Below are positions 28,546 through 37,240 of a DNA stretch of 37,240 bases, piece after piece. Made by a program: the position numbers and the translations under genes. The DNA is from a virus. The notes beneath the pieces are model-generated. The model did not search any database. It was given only the letters and a program-made list of their open reading frames with translations, and was not told the origin of the DNA. The DNA lies in IMG/VR virus record IMGVR_UViG_3300042382_000112, positions 1 to 37,240 of that record. One strand, given 5' to 3'. Within the stretch, counting starts at the first letter, position 1. Each line of letters begins with the position of its first letter.

Positions 28546-29732
28546 TCGATCTTGCCCGTCTTGGGATTGAACTTGAGGCGCTTGGCACCGGCGGGCGCGG
28601 CGATTGAACCTGAGCCTTGCACCACGCCGTACTCGCCGCTTTTAAGACCGAGCAGCCTTTTGCTTTCCAAATCCATCCGCTTTTGGGCCATTTCTATAGC
28701 GCGGCGGTAGACTTGTTCTCGGACGGCTTTTGGTTTGCTGCTTGACGCCTGCAGTTCAAGGAGGATCTTGCGCTCGCCTTCAGTCGGGTTGCCCCCGAAA
28801 GTGGCGCGCAGACTTTCAAGTGCGCCCTTCGTGATCAGATTGTCCAAGCTCTCTGTCGCCACGTATGTCGGATCGTCGCTGGCGAAAGCCTGCCCCAGCA
28901 TTTTACGGGCACCGGACAGCGACCCTTCGTATGCCTGATCGTTAAGCTGCAAGGCTTGCTGCATTGCGGAAATTGAGCCCTTGCCGCTGGTGATCACTTC
29001 TTCAACGTCAAAGATCTGTTTTTGCTCCGTAGCGCTCAGCTTGCGCGGCGGTTTGTCAAACTGGGTTACAGGCGTGCCATCTGCCCGCACGGTCTTGGTA
29101 CCCATACGGAAAACAGGCTGACCGTTACTGGTCACGCCCGTAACGGGTATCAGATCTTGCTTAGCGGGGCCAACTGGCGTTGGCGTCACTTTGCCCGTGC
29201 GCGGATCTTCATAGAGCATGACAACCTTTCCACCCATTTCTGCCGTGCCCCGGAAGATCGGTTGCGATGCCTTCGCCGCAGCCGCCTCGGCAGTTGCCGC
29301 AGCGCGCATTATCTGACCTGCGCCGGCGGCGTTGGACGCCAGCAGACGCAACTGCTCGGTGCCGGTCTGCATGCCTAACTTTTCTAGCAGCGACTCGCGC
29401 TCGCTTTCGGCCTCGCGCTTCGCGCCTGAGTATTTGCTCAGCAGCGTCCCGAGATTGCCCACGGTCTCGCCGAACGATCCGGTGCGTGTCGGCTGGCCCA
29501 GAGCGGCCGCGATGGCAAACCACTTCTCGGCGTCAGACGGCCCCACGCGCTGCGTGCGAATGCGCTGTTGAGCCGCATTCAGCAACCCCAAGTTCGCGCC
29601 AATCTGCTTCTCAACGGCACTCTGCGCCTTGCTGTACGCACTCCGCGCGTCGGCTGATGTCAGGCCGGGCGCCATCAGCGCAGCAATGCTCTCGCCTGTC
29701 GGGAGGGCGCCGATATCTTCGTCTTCGTCCAT
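28542..29732 (-). CDS. Virion-internal protein candidate (396 aa)
   Basis: The protein has an acidic start (MDEDEDIGALPTG) and long helical Ala-rich coils (EAESERESLLEKLGMQTG; GQIMRAAATAEAAAAKAS). A conserved-looking segment near 270-330 (SLDNLITKGALESLRATFGG; GERKILLELQASSSKPKA) recurs in podovirus internal proteins as I recall them. The C-terminus (KRLKFNPKTGKIE) is a short basic tag also common there. ATGA/TAATG overlaps join it to both neighbours. Probably an ejection or internal virion protein; no enzymatic motif. Confidence 0.65.
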   Translation of the reverse strand: MDEDEDIGALPTGESIAALMAPGLTSADARSAYSKAQSAVEKQIGANLGLLNAAQQRIRTQRVGPSDAEKWFAIAAALGQPTRTGSFGETVGNLGTLLSKYSGAKREAESERESLLEKLGMQTGTEQLRLLASNAAGAGQIMRAAATAEAAAAKASQPIFRGTAEMGGKVVMLYEDPRTGKVTPTPVGPAKQDLIPVTGVTSNGQPVFRMGTKTVRADGTPVTQFDKPPRKLSATEQKQIFDVEEVITSGKGSISAMQQALQLNDQAYEGSLSGARKMLGQAFASDDPTYVATESLDNLITKGALESLRATFGGNPTEGERKILLELQASSSKPKAVREQVYRRAIEMAQKRMDLESKRLLGLKSGEYGVVQGSGSIAAPAGAKRLKFNPKTGKIE

Positions 29733-30589
29733 CAGCCGCCCCCGAACAGTTTTTCAAAGCCCTTGACCGTCGCGAACGTCGATCCGAGCGAAGCCAGCAG
29801 CGACGGGCTCATCACGCCCGGCACTTCCATGCCGGCCTTGGTCGCGCCCTTCGGCACCGCAGGCGCAACGCCCTGCAGCGCGCCGATCATGCCCTTGACC
29901 TGCTCCTGCGGGTAGGCGAACTGCCGCTCGAAGTCGGCGGCGGCGAGGTCGAGGTTGCGCTGCGTCTGGCCCTGCTGCATGCCGCCGGCTTGCTGCAGTG
30001 CACCAACGCCGGTGAGGCCGAGTTGCTGCGCCGTCTGCGCCAAGCCGCCCTGCCGCGTCAGTTCGCCCTGCGCCGCCTGCTGCGCCTGACCGAAGCCGCG
30101 CTCCAGTGCCTGCGACTGCTGGGCCGAGATGCCCTCCATGGCGTCGCGGATGGCGCGGCCGGTCAACTCAGCCTGCCGCGTGCCGCCGAACTGGCCGGCA
30201 CGGATCATCTCGCCCTCGATGCCCGGCAGCACCTGCTCCTTGAGCGTGCGCGTGCCAAGTTGGCCGATGCGGTTGACGACGTTCTCCGTGTACGGGTTCA
30301 TGAACTGCTGCGTGACATCGGCCGTGCTCTGCGAGGCCTGCTGCAGATACGGCTGGTACGCCTGCGCCGCCTGCGGCGTCTGCTCGAAGGCCTGCTGCTG
30401 CAGGGCCGTGAAGTCGGCGATGCGCGGGCCTTGGTACAGCGGGAAGGCGCGATTGGCGAGCGCCTGCTGATTGGACAGGATGTCCATCGCGTAGTTCGTG
30501 TACCAATCGGGCAGCACGGACTGTTCCATCGAGGAGACGGGCACAGCCTGCGGCGCTTTGCCTTCAGTCAGGAAGTCCAGAAACGACAT
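29732..30589 (-). CDS. Gln-rich virion protein (285 aa)
   Basis: The 285-residue protein is dominated by Gln/Ala helices (ALQQQAFEQTPQAAQAYQPY, QSQALERGFGQAQQAAQGEL). The phage-like block MNPYTENVVNRIGQLGTRTL...IRAGQFGGTRQAEL (about 97-145) is a familiar feature of internal virion proteins in marine and freshwater podo-like phages. It begins at an ATG that overlaps the previous stop (TAATG). The C-terminal end is Gly/Phe-rich (FEKLFGGG). It probably forms part of the ejectosome together with its neighbours. Confidence 0.7.
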   Translation of the reverse strand: MSFLDFLTEGKAPQAVPVSSMEQSVLPDWYTNYAMDILSNQQALANRAFPLYQGPRIADFTALQQQAFEQTPQAAQAYQPYLQQASQSTADVTQQFMNPYTENVVNRIGQLGTRTLKEQVLPGIEGEMIRAGQFGGTRQAELTGRAIRDAMEGISAQQSQALERGFGQAQQAAQGELTRQGGLAQTAQQLGLTGVGALQQAGGMQQGQTQRNLDLAAADFERQFAYPQEQVKGMIGALQGVAPAVPKGATKAGMEVPGVMSPSLLASLGSTFATVKGFEKLFGGG

Positions 30590-33075
30590 TAAACGAGTCC
30601 CCCAGAGAGGTAGCGCTCGGGCCGCTTAGCATTAGCACTAAACTTGCCCTTGGCCAAGTTGCGGCCTTTGTGTTTGCGGACTTTGACGCGGAAGTCGTCG
30701 AGGCGTTTGGCGCCCGCCCTACTCGACCCGTCGCCCAGCATGGCCACGGTCTCGGCGTCGATGACGTACTCGCCGTCGCTGAGCAGCGCCGGGATCTCGT
30801 CACTGCGTCCGGTGCCGACGCCGTCAACGGCGAAGCTCTCGCGGCCCCGGCCGTCGCCGCCCATCTTGCCGCCCTTGGCGCGGGGCTGCGCACCCATGTC
30901 TTCGAAGATCATGGTGAGTGCCTGCCGCCCCTCGGGCGTGTTCAAGAAGGCCTCAATCTCGGCGTCCGATGCGCCCGGCATGGCTGCGCGCAGCATGTCG
31001 AGGCTACTGCTGAGCACCGAGGTCGTCGCGCCAACCGGCGCAGCGCCCGTGCTGAACACAGAGCCAACGCCCACGCGCGGTGCCGGTGCAGCCGCGGTGG
31101 CGAAGGCCGCGCGCTCAGCCGCTGTCTCGGGCACGTAGTTGAAGAACGAGCGCGCCGGGCCGTAGCCGTAGCGCGCATAGTCGATGTCGCTGCGGTCGCG
31201 CTGGGTGAGGGCTGACGGCGCGAACTGGCCGCGCGGCGTGGGCAACTGCGCACGGAAGGTCGGGGCCAGCGACTCGAGGCCGGTGCCAGCGCCACCGGTG
31301 CCGCCGCGCTTGCCGCCGAGCAGCTTGCTCAGGGCGTCGAGGATGGCGAGGCCGCCGGTGACCTTGGCGATGGTGCCGGGGCCCTTCTTTTCGGGGGTCG
31401 TTGCAGCCGTGGTGCTAATCGCCTGCGCGGCAGTCATGGCTGGAAGCGTCATGGCGAGGCCGGGCAACGCAGCGCCCAGCGAGCCTGTTGCCTTGATAGG
31501 CTCAGCAGTCACCGTGATCGGGTCGGCGTCATCGATCTTCTTGGCCTGCTTCTCAATCAGGCTTTCAGCAGGCTTGGATGGCGCATACTTGGTGACAACG
31601 TCGCTCACGGCAGTTATCGGCGGAGGCGGCGCAGCGTCCTGCGGACGCTGCTGAGTAACCGTTATGTCTTTTGTGGGCGGAGCCAATTGCGCCGCTGCAA
31701 CCGCGTCGGCGATAGCGGCCAATGGGCCAGTCGGTGCCTGATCGTAGATGCGTTTGCCGGTGACCGTTGTCTCTTCTTTGGGCGTCACGGGCTGGTTGCC
31801 CAACACCTCTTGCGCGCCGACGATGTTGGCGACTGCCGGAACAGCGGACGCGATGGTGTTGCCCAGCCCAGACACGCCGGTGCGGAGGCCGGTCACAACT
31901 ACGTCGCCGGGCACCGAGGAAGCGGCAGAAGCCAGAGGGGCCGCAGCGCCGAAGTTCGGCATCGACGCAAGGACATCGTCAATGTACGGCAGGTCGAGCG
32001 AAAAGCCGAGGCTGCCGGTAGGCGTACCCGTTGTGCTGTCAACAAGCGCGCCGAACTCATTGACCTTCGTGCCTGCCGGAAGCGCCTGCGTGACAAGCCC
32101 AGCGCCGACACCCGTAAACGGAGAGGAGAACGCGGGCAGCGCCAGCGTCGTGCCGCCCAGACCCGGAACCGCTGGAGCGACGGCGATATCGTAACCGGGG
32201 GCAAATGCCGCGGCTTTGCCGGCGGCAGCATCGCCTGCGCCAGCCCCACCCGGCAGTACGCCTTTGAGCACCCCTGCGGTGACGCCCGAGATAGCTGCAG
32301 CCTTCAGCGCGTCGTCAAGCGGCTTACCAGCGGCTATGTTGCCGGTGAACGATCCGGCTGCGGAACCAAGGCCTGTGCCGGCTGCGGCTGCGAGTTTACC
32401 CGCGCCGAGCAGCGTGCCTTGCGTGCCGCCGATCAGGGGGCCGAGTGCCGCGCCACCGGCAACAGCCAACATTGCGGGCAGCATATAGTCGCGAACGAGG
32501 TTGCCGATTGGCTCGTTCTTGTGGGTAGTGACCCACTGATCACCGACCTTTGCCTGCACAGACCAGATGTTTTTATTGCCTTCGGCTGTAGCCTGATCAA
32601 GGGCGCTTACCAGCCCTTGCGGATCTCCTGCGCCTTCGTAAGTAACCTTTCCCTGTGAGGCGTTGATGATACGGACAGGGTTTTCTGACGCCGGATTTAG
32701 CTTTAGGTAGTTGTCAACGGGGCGGCCAAACTCAGTGCTGATGTTGTACGTAGGCAACCCTGTTTCGAGTACGCCCGCGTACCCGGCCATGTTGCTGGTG
32801 TCGCCTCCCTGAAAATACGATGCGTCTTGCGCTTCACTGCCGCCCACAAAGAAAGGAAGCACGCCGAGCTGCCCTGTGACGGGGTCGTAGTTGCCGCCCC
32901 AATCCACCCGGTTCAGCGACGGATCGCGGTTCTTCAACCACTCAGGCGTGGCAGCTAAAGACGGATCGGACAGTTGATACGAACCGAGGCCGCCAGTGCC
33001 CCAAGACGCGGCGGGCTGTGCTGCGGTCGTTGCAGTGGTGAGGCCACCCACCGGATCGTTTACGCCGTTAGCCAT
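30589..33075 (-). CDS. Very large virion protein with C-terminal DGEYVI motif (828 aa)
   Basis: The 828-residue protein is low-complexity for much of its length, with Ala/Gly/Pro/Thr-rich segments (about 200-330 Gly/Ala-rich, possibly membrane-active). It ends in a conserved-looking block near 755-828: RSDEIPALLSDGEYVIDAET, GDGSSRAGAKRLDDFR, VRKHKGRNLAKGKF. The DGEYVI block recurs at the C-terminus of phage tail and internal proteins. It lies between the gp10-like/77-aa genes and the Gln-rich protein, so a tail-interior or ejection role is likely. Overlaps join it to both neighbours. Confidence 0.7.
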   Translation of the reverse strand: MANGVNDPVGGLTTATTAAQPAASWGTGGLGSYQLSDPSLAATPEWLKNRDPSLNRVDWGGNYDPVTGQLGVLPFFVGGSEAQDASYFQGGDTSNMAGYAGVLETGLPTYNISTEFGRPVDNYLKLNPASENPVRIINASQGKVTYEGAGDPQGLVSALDQATAEGNKNIWSVQAKVGDQWVTTHKNEPIGNLVRDYMLPAMLAVAGGAALGPLIGGTQGTLLGAGKLAAAAGTGLGSAAGSFTGNIAAGKPLDDALKAAAISGVTAGVLKGVLPGGAGAGDAAAGKAAAFAPGYDIAVAPAVPGLGGTTLALPAFSSPFTGVGAGLVTQALPAGTKVNEFGALVDSTTGTPTGSLGFSLDLPYIDDVLASMPNFGAAAPLASAASSVPGDVVVTGLRTGVSGLGNTIASAVPAVANIVGAQEVLGNQPVTPKEETTVTGKRIYDQAPTGPLAAIADAVAAAQLAPPTKDITVTQQRPQDAAPPPPITAVSDVVTKYAPSKPAESLIEKQAKKIDDADPITVTAEPIKATGSLGAALPGLAMTLPAMTAAQAISTTAATTPEKKGPGTIAKVTGGLAILDALSKLLGGKRGGTGGAGTGLESLAPTFRAQLPTPRGQFAPSALTQRDRSDIDYARYGYGPARSFFNYVPETAAERAAFATAAAPAPRVGVGSVFSTGAAPVGATTSVLSSSLDMLRAAMPGASDAEIEAFLNTPEGRQALTMIFEDMGAQPRAKGGKMGGDGRGRESFAVDGVGTGRSDEIPALLSDGEYVIDAETVAMLGDGSSRAGAKRLDDFRVKVRKHKGRNLAKGKFSANAKRPERYLSGGLV

Positions 33076-33308
33076 CAGCCTTGTCCTTCAAGCATCGGAT
33101 AGACCCGCATTGCCCACTCGCGCCAGTCATCAAATTGATATGGGTCTGGTACAGCGCGTGTTGAAAAGGGTGACGCCTTCAAAAAGCCTGTAGCCCAACC
33201 CTGCCAGTCGTTCTCGTCGTTTAGCCGACCAAACGCCCACGCATCGCCAACCGACAGTATAACGCTATCGGCCCAATCAATCAAACCCATGCCACGCGGG
33301 TCGATCAT
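33075..33308 (-). CDS. 77-aa neck/tail-region protein, unknown
   Basis: The 77-residue protein (MIDPRGMGLIDWADSVILSV) is Trp/Asp-rich, with YQFDDWREWAMRVYPMLEG at the end. The ATG overlaps the gp10-like stop (ATGA). Short Trp-rich proteins at this place in podo-like genomes are conserved but have no known role. It is probably a small virion or assembly protein. Confidence 0.65.
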   Translation of the reverse strand: MIDPRGMGLIDWADSVILSVGDAWAFGRLNDENDWQGWATGFLKASPFSTRAVPDPYQFDDWREWAMRVYPMLEGQG

Positions 33309-34927
33309 CCAATCACGGTTCCATCGCCGGGCTGTATGTGCGCCAGCACCAATCCCATTTGGTAATCGCCCCCGAGCGTGTTGCTCTCGAAGCGGAAACG
33401 CAACTCACGGCGCTGTGTCTTAAAGTACACAACCTGATCCTGCGGCGTCGGCGGCGTCTCGTAGATGGTGTGCGGCTCCGTTGACACCTCGGGCGCCTTG
33501 GCGTTGGCGCGGCCCGTCACCTGCATGGTCATGTCGCCGCTCTGCACGAAGTCAGGCTCGATCATCAGCACCTGCAGCGCCTTGTTCTCTTGGCTTGAGA
33601 CCGGCAGCGACAGGTCAGCCGTCTCGAAGTAGCTCAGCACGGGCTGCAGGTTGAGCCCGTCAATGTCGTCCACGCCCACCTCGTGTACCCACAGGCGGTA
33701 CTGATCGACGCCGCTGTCTTCCGTGACGCGCACGTTGTCGTCCGTCTCCGTGATGCGCGTGTCGTCGGCCTCAGTGACGCGCACCTGATCTGGGGCGATG
33801 CTCGGCACGACGCCCGTCATGATCGGCTTGGGGAACACAGTCGGCGACACGGCCGCGCTGCGCCCGCCGTTGGGCAGTTCGCAGTCGTACCACGTATTCT
33901 CGCGGATGTTGTAGATGACGGCGTGCGACGGCTCGATCGCCTCACCGCGCGGGTAGCACCACCAGATCTCGCCGTAGCGCGGCACCTTCATCGCAAACAC
34001 CTTCTGGCGCTGCGACTGGTTGAGGCCGTCGAAGAAATAGTTCAGGTTGAGGTTGTTCGGCACCTCGCGCACGACGCCGTTGAACATCAGGAAGCGATCG
34101 GTGCCCACCCAGTAGAAGATGCCGTCATACTCAATGACCGTGTTCGCGCCGAGGATCGAGCTTTGCGTGCTGATCGTGTCGAACTGGAACACGGGCGCGC
34201 CGCCGATGAAAGACGCGCGCACCAGCGCATCGGCTGACCAGAACAGACCCGACGGGGAGTTGCCGGGACCACCGCGCAGGGCGATGGCCTTGACGATCTT
34301 TTGCGAGGCAATGTTCGCGGCGCCGGATCCGAGGCTGGTGTAGTCCGTCGGATCGCCCGCCACCGAGAACGCCACATAGCCGTCGTTGCCGAAGATGAAC
34401 GTGTACGGGTGCAGCACCACCACGCCCCCGGTGGCGCTGTAGCCGGCCGGCAGGTTGGTGATCGGCTGCAGCGGCGCAGTGCCGAACAGGTCGCCGAAGA
34501 AAAGCTGGCCGCCGAGGCTGTTGCAGATGCACTCGAGGTTCGGCGCGACCTGCGCCACGAGCTGCATGCCGCCAAGGCCCGGCGCCGCGATGGCGTCGAA
34601 CTGCCACATGTTGTTCGGGTCAGTCGCCAGCGTTGACGGCGTGCGGTTGGTGATGACCGACGTGTTGAAGCCATTGTCAATATAGAAGCGCTCAACGAGG
34701 TTGGCTGAGCCGCTGTGGACGTAAGTCAGGCTGTCCTGCGTAAACTCGCTCATCGCGCGGCTGATCTCGCGCAGGTACTTGCTGATCGCGCGGTAGCCGC
34801 CGATCTTGCGCGGCAGGCCACGCTGGAAGCGCACCCACTGCCCGTCGACGTAGTTGTCGCCCTCGAACTTGGTGCCGTCGCGCTTGATGCCCGGCTGCGA
34901 GCGTATCTGGACGATGCGCTCGGCCAT
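33305..34927 (-). CDS. P22 gp10-like packaged-DNA stabilisation (tail hub) protein
   Basis: The 540-residue protein starts MAERIVQIRSQPGIKRDGTK and continues GDNYVDGQWVRFQRGLPRKIGGYR, the hallmark start of gp10-like proteins in podo-like phages. Beta-propeller-like repeats follow (GQLFFGDLFG, YTFIFGNDGYVAFS, GLFWSADALV, GIFYWVGTDRFLMFNG). These proteins close the portal channel and join adaptor and tail needle. Around residues 380-402 the short unit R-V/I-T-E-x-D-D is repeated three times (RVTEADD, RITETDD, RVTEDSG), an insertion not expected in the family. Length exceeds the roughly 470 residues of P22 gp10. Confidence 0.75.
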   Translation of the reverse strand: MAERIVQIRSQPGIKRDGTKFEGDNYVDGQWVRFQRGLPRKIGGYRAISKYLREISRAMSEFTQDSLTYVHSGSANLVERFYIDNGFNTSVITNRTPSTLATDPNNMWQFDAIAAPGLGGMQLVAQVAPNLECICNSLGGQLFFGDLFGTAPLQPITNLPAGYSATGGVVVLHPYTFIFGNDGYVAFSVAGDPTDYTSLGSGAANIASQKIVKAIALRGGPGNSPSGLFWSADALVRASFIGGAPVFQFDTISTQSSILGANTVIEYDGIFYWVGTDRFLMFNGVVREVPNNLNLNYFFDGLNQSQRQKVFAMKVPRYGEIWWCYPRGEAIEPSHAVIYNIRENTWYDCELPNGGRSAAVSPTVFPKPIMTGVVPSIAPDQVRVTEADDTRITETDDNVRVTEDSGVDQYRLWVHEVGVDDIDGLNLQPVLSYFETADLSLPVSSQENKALQVLMIEPDFVQSGDMTMQVTGRANAKAPEVSTEPHTIYETPPTPQDQVVYFKTQRRELRFRFESNTLGGDYQMGLVLAHIQPGDGTVIG

Positions 34928-36153
34928 TACCCCAGCGCCACCGCAAAGACGATGGCCGCAGTGTCACCGCCACCGCTGGTGACGCCGATGGCCGCCTGCG
35001 CCGCCGCCTGATCAACAGCGGTGAAGACGCCGATGCCGACAGACGTGCCGCCCAGATTGATCAGCGCCGCGCCTGCGGTCGTTGCGCCCGTGCCGCCATC
35101 CGCGATCGCAACCGGCACGGAGATGCCGCCCGTCTCGGCGTCCACCACCTCATTGCCGTCGCAATACAGGATGGCGCGGCTGCCGCGCGCAACCAGCACA
35201 CCCGGCGTCTGCGTGTTCGTCCTGACGCGCAGGGTGAACGAGCCACCCGTTGTGTCGTTCGAAACCCAGTACTGCTGGGTCGTCTTCGGCACGACGATCT
35301 CGACGTTGCCCGTGATCGCGCCGGTGAACTCGTAGGCGATGCGGTTCAGTTCGGCGCCCGAGAGCGTGTAGTTGCCGCTCACGCCGGCGAGGTTGATCGA
35401 CGTAAAGTCGAAGGCGAACACAGCGCTCTGGCCGAGGCCCAGCGTGTACCAGTTCGTGCCGTCAGTGACGGCCGTGGCGCTGTCGCCGGGTGTCAGCGTC
35501 AAGTTCGCTGCGCCGTTGATCGTCTCAAGGCCCTGCGGGTCGATGACGAGGTTGCCGCTGCCACCGTTGCGCACGGCCACGAACCAATCGCTGCCGACAT
35601 CCACCGCCGAGGGCAGTGTCAGCGTGCCGAGACCGCCCGTCCACACGAACATCTTGGCGCGGTCGGAGCCGCCGGCCGTGTAGTTCGTGTTGAAGAGCGT
35701 GACGGGCGTGGACTGCGACAGCGTCGAGCCGGTCGCCGTCAGGCCGAAGCCGGCCAGCGCGGAGGCCTGCGCCTGCGCCGTGGCCGCGCCGTAGCGGAAC
35801 ACGCGCCACGTACCGGCGGCCGTGGTGTTGCTCGTCAGGTAGATTTGCCACTGCTCGCCCTGCGCGATGGACAGGAGCGTGCCGCCCGCGCTGTTCTTGA
35901 CGGTGACGGACTGCGGCCCGAGGTTGTTGAACAGGATGGTCTGGCCGGTGCCCGTCTGATCGGCGGGCGGCAGGAAGATGGAGAACGTGCCGCTCGGCGT
36001 GATGTCGATGATGCGGGCGGCGGGCGCGTTCGTGACGTTGCTCTCGAGTGGCCACTCCAGCACGATGTCGCCGGTCAGGGCGAGCGCCAGATACGTCACA
36101 TCGGACGGGTAGATCGTCGTGCCACCAAATATTTGTGTATAGGTGTTCGTCAT
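34927..36153 (-). CDS. Tail fibre or appendage protein
   Basis: The 408-residue protein is Thr/Gly/Ala/Val-rich and beta-structured. Near the C-terminus ADGGTGATTAGAALINLGG is the classic fibre repeat (DGGTGATTAxxAxxNLG) that links a shaft to the receptor-binding end. The N-terminal part (MTNTYTQIFGGTTIYPSDVT, LEWPLESNVTNAPAARIIDI) resembles fibre attachment domains of podo-like phages. Overlap with the gp10-like start (TAATG) puts fibre and hub in one transcription unit. The end shortly after the motif is short for a full receptor-binding tip, so another protein may carry it. Confidence 0.75.
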   Translation of the reverse strand: MTNTYTQIFGGTTIYPSDVTYLALALTGDIVLEWPLESNVTNAPAARIIDITPSGTFSIFLPPADQTGTGQTILFNNLGPQSVTVKNSAGGTLLSIAQGEQWQIYLTSNTTAAGTWRVFRYGAATAQAQASALAGFGLTATGSTLSQSTPVTLFNTNYTAGGSDRAKMFVWTGGLGTLTLPSAVDVGSDWFVAVRNGGSGNLVIDPQGLETINGAANLTLTPGDSATAVTDGTNWYTLGLGQSAVFAFDFTSINLAGVSGNYTLSGAELNRIAYEFTGAITGNVEIVVPKTTQQYWVSNDTTGGSFTLRVRTNTQTPGVLVARGSRAILYCDGNEVVDAETGGISVPVAIADGGTGATTAGAALINLGGTSVGIGVFTAVDQAAAQAAIGVTSGGGDTAAIVFAVALG

Positions 36154-36806
36154 TACGTTTCTTTCCGCACCGAGGAGCGGTCAAGGATCTTCGCCAGATC
36201 CTCGCCATTGAGCATAGCCGCCGCCCGATCGTACATGGTCTGCCACACCGGGATGCGCTCGTCGTTCTTCAGGAAGGGCGTTGCCTCAAGCAGCGTCCCG
36301 TAGAGCAGGAGCTGCGGCGCGTAGTCAGTGAGCCAGTTGGTCTGCACCACGTCGTCGAGCAGCGGTGGCAGCTCGTAGTACAGCACCTCAAAGGGGTAGT
36401 CCGCATCGGGCGTCGGCGCGAGCAGCCAGTGCGTGTAGTCGTACTCGCTGTAGTACTCGGGCTGCGCCGTGGCGGTGCGATCGGGCCAGTAGCTCAGCAG
36501 ATACTCGTAGGCGCGGGCGAAGAGCACCTTGCGCGTGTTGTTCTGGGCGCCGGTGCCGATGTTGATGCTGACAGTGTCACGCCACCGATCGGGCTTGGCG
36601 TACACAGACACGCCGCTCTGCAGCGTGCCGCTCACGACGTTGATGAAGCCCTGCACCTTGAGCTCGCGCGCGATGCGGCGCTCGGCGAGGTTGATCAGGC
36701 GCGGGATCTGCTCGAATACAACCGGGTCAGACGCATAGGTTGTGCCGCGCTCAAGGTAGCGCCGCACGTCCTGCTGGAGCGTCGTGAAGGTCATCGTCGT
36801 GGCCAT
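36153..36806 (-). CDS. Phage adaptor (neck) protein, P22 gp4-type
   Basis: The 217-residue protein (MTFTTLQQDVRRYLERG; FEQIPRLINLAERRIARELK; YAKPDRWRDTVSINIG) matches phage adaptor proteins that bind under the portal. Helices in the N-terminal 65 residues, a beta-hairpin, then the YYELPPLLDDV and LLLYGTLLEATPFLKND segments are all in the expected order. It lies upstream of the fibre and gp10-like genes, as in other podo-like phages. The muralytic activity known for P22 gp4 cannot be judged from sequence. Confidence 0.75.
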   Translation of the reverse strand: MATTMTFTTLQQDVRRYLERGTTYASDPVVFEQIPRLINLAERRIARELKVQGFINVVSGTLQSGVSVYAKPDRWRDTVSINIGTGAQNNTRKVLFARAYEYLLSYWPDRTATAQPEYYSEYDYTHWLLAPTPDADYPFEVLYYELPPLLDDVVQTNWLTDYAPQLLLYGTLLEATPFLKNDERIPVWQTMYDRAAAMLNGEDLAKILDRSSVRKET

Positions 36807-36844
36807 CGGCGCACCCTACATCAGTTTTGGGCAGAATGCCACGG

Positions 36845-37024
36845 TCAGGATAGGTACTCAAACACAAGGCCGGCGATGGCCAGCACGAGGGCACCGAGCG
36901 TCATCTTGCCCTTGGAGAGGGTCGGTTTCTTGTCGGTCGGCAGCACGGTTCCGACGACGCCCTTGAAGGCGGCCTTCTCGGCCTCCTTCTTGACGGCGTT
37001 GAGCGCCAGTTTCTTCAGGTTCAT
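36845..37024 (-). CDS. 59-aa single-pass membrane protein, holin candidate at best
   Basis: GAGGAGG lies 6 bases before the ATG at 37022-37024. The product has a basic amphipathic start (MNLKKLALNAVKKEAEKAAF) and a C-terminal membrane helix (MTLGALVLAIAGLVFEYLS). One helix and a basic tail could suit a small holin or an antiholin, but no endolysin lies next to it in this window. It belongs to the late minus-strand operon upstream of the adaptor gene. Confidence 0.6.
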   Translation of the reverse strand: MNLKKLALNAVKKEAEKAAFKGVVGTVLPTDKKPTLSKGKMTLGALVLAIAGLVFEYLS

Positions 37025-37034
37025 GGTAGCCTCC

Positions 37035-37240
37035 TCACTTAGATTTGCTCTCGATGACCCCGACGCGAACTTTCAGGTCATTTATTTCGCCCGTCAGATG
37101 CTCACGCAATTCAGATCGAGCCTTTGCCGAAAGAGGGCTGTCCGTGGGCACACCATCCGGCGTGACGAGAACAGGCATCGACGCTTCGATCTTGGTCAGC
37201 CGCGTCTCGAACGTGTTCACCTGCCCCAGCAGCCACGCAA
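37035..37240 (-). CDS. Coiled-coil protein, N-terminal part outside the window
   Basis: The frame is open to the right edge: AWLLGQV is followed by NTFETRLTKIEASMPVLVTP and, at the end, LREHLTGEINDLKVRVGVIE. The heptad pattern suggests a coiled coil after a hydrophobic start. A GTG at 37218-37220 would give 61 residues, but AWLLGQV ahead of it looks like real coding sequence, so the true start is probably beyond 37240. Such short Trp/Leu-then-coil proteins are common near holin and lysis genes; nothing more can be said. Confidence 0.55.
   Translation of the reverse strand, partial: AWLLGQVNTFETRLTKIEASMPVLVTPDGVPTDSPLSAKARSELREHLTGEINDLKVRVGVIESKSK

Noticed and set aside
29267-30592. Plus-strand open frame of 441 codons opposite the Gln-rich virion genes
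   Set aside because: Shadow of CAG/GCC-rich coding; Arg/Leu-rich product, no ribosome binding site, spans two real minus-strand genes.
1-37240. Circular genome joining right and left ends
   Set aside because: Joining would end the left gene after a few residues at a GTGA overlap, but the left protein looks cut in mid-domain and the right-edge frame AWLLGQV looks like coding from a different gene. No direct terminal repeat is visible.

Overview
The window is part of a tailed double-stranded DNA bacteriophage genome (Caudoviricetes) with a podovirus-like virion. Support comes from a complete packaging and head module (small and large terminase, large portal, scaffold, major capsid protein), a P22 gp10-like stabilisation protein, a neck/adaptor protein, a tail fibre, and a run of very large Ala/Gly/Gln-rich proteins of the internal-virion (ejection) type. 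No tape measure, tail tube or sheath gene is visible. The DNA is GC-rich and almost every gene has a GGAG-type ribosome binding site, so a GC-rich Gram-negative host, probably a proteobacterium, is likely; this is inference. Both ends cut through genes, so this is not a whole genome. No integrase, DNA polymerase, RNA polymerase or separate endolysin is seen.

Layout. (1) Positions 1-13263, minus strand, read right to left: a small HTH regulator, a Toprim primase-helicase, a roughly 300-base spacer rich in AGGGGCC repeats, two tiny ORFs, terS, a small ORF, terL, portal, two small genes, a GroES-like co-chaperonin, scaffold, a 180-aa protein, a 191-aa head protein, major capsid protein, an endonuclease-VII-type HNH gene, and three structural genes, the last cut by the left end. 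(2) Positions 13264-13380: a divergent control region with an inverted repeat. (3) Positions 13381-24210, plus strand: the early/replication block. It carries a Sak4-like annealing ATPase, a DUF669-type ssDNA-binding candidate, a Cas4/RecB-like nuclease, a C5 cytosine methyltransferase with a second gene embedded in another frame, an SF2 helicase, a VRR-NUC nuclease, an RNA polymerase alpha-CTD-like protein, an HTH protein, a second (beta-class) methyltransferase and many small orphan genes. (4) Positions 24167-37240, minus strand: ejection proteins, gp10-like protein, fibre, adaptor, a small membrane protein and a partial coiled-coil gene.

How it works together. The plus block would recombine, replicate and methylate the genome using mostly host polymerases. 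The two minus blocks build and fill the virion. Genes are packed with ATGA, GTGA or TAATG overlaps, so translational coupling is the rule. The most unusual features are a duplicated promoter-plus-hairpin leader in front of small genes, the gene embedded in the methyltransferase, an endonuclease whose ribosome binding site lies inside a terminator-like hairpin, an alpha-CTD-like protein that keeps key DNA-contact residues, and a probable CTG start for the VRR-NUC nuclease.
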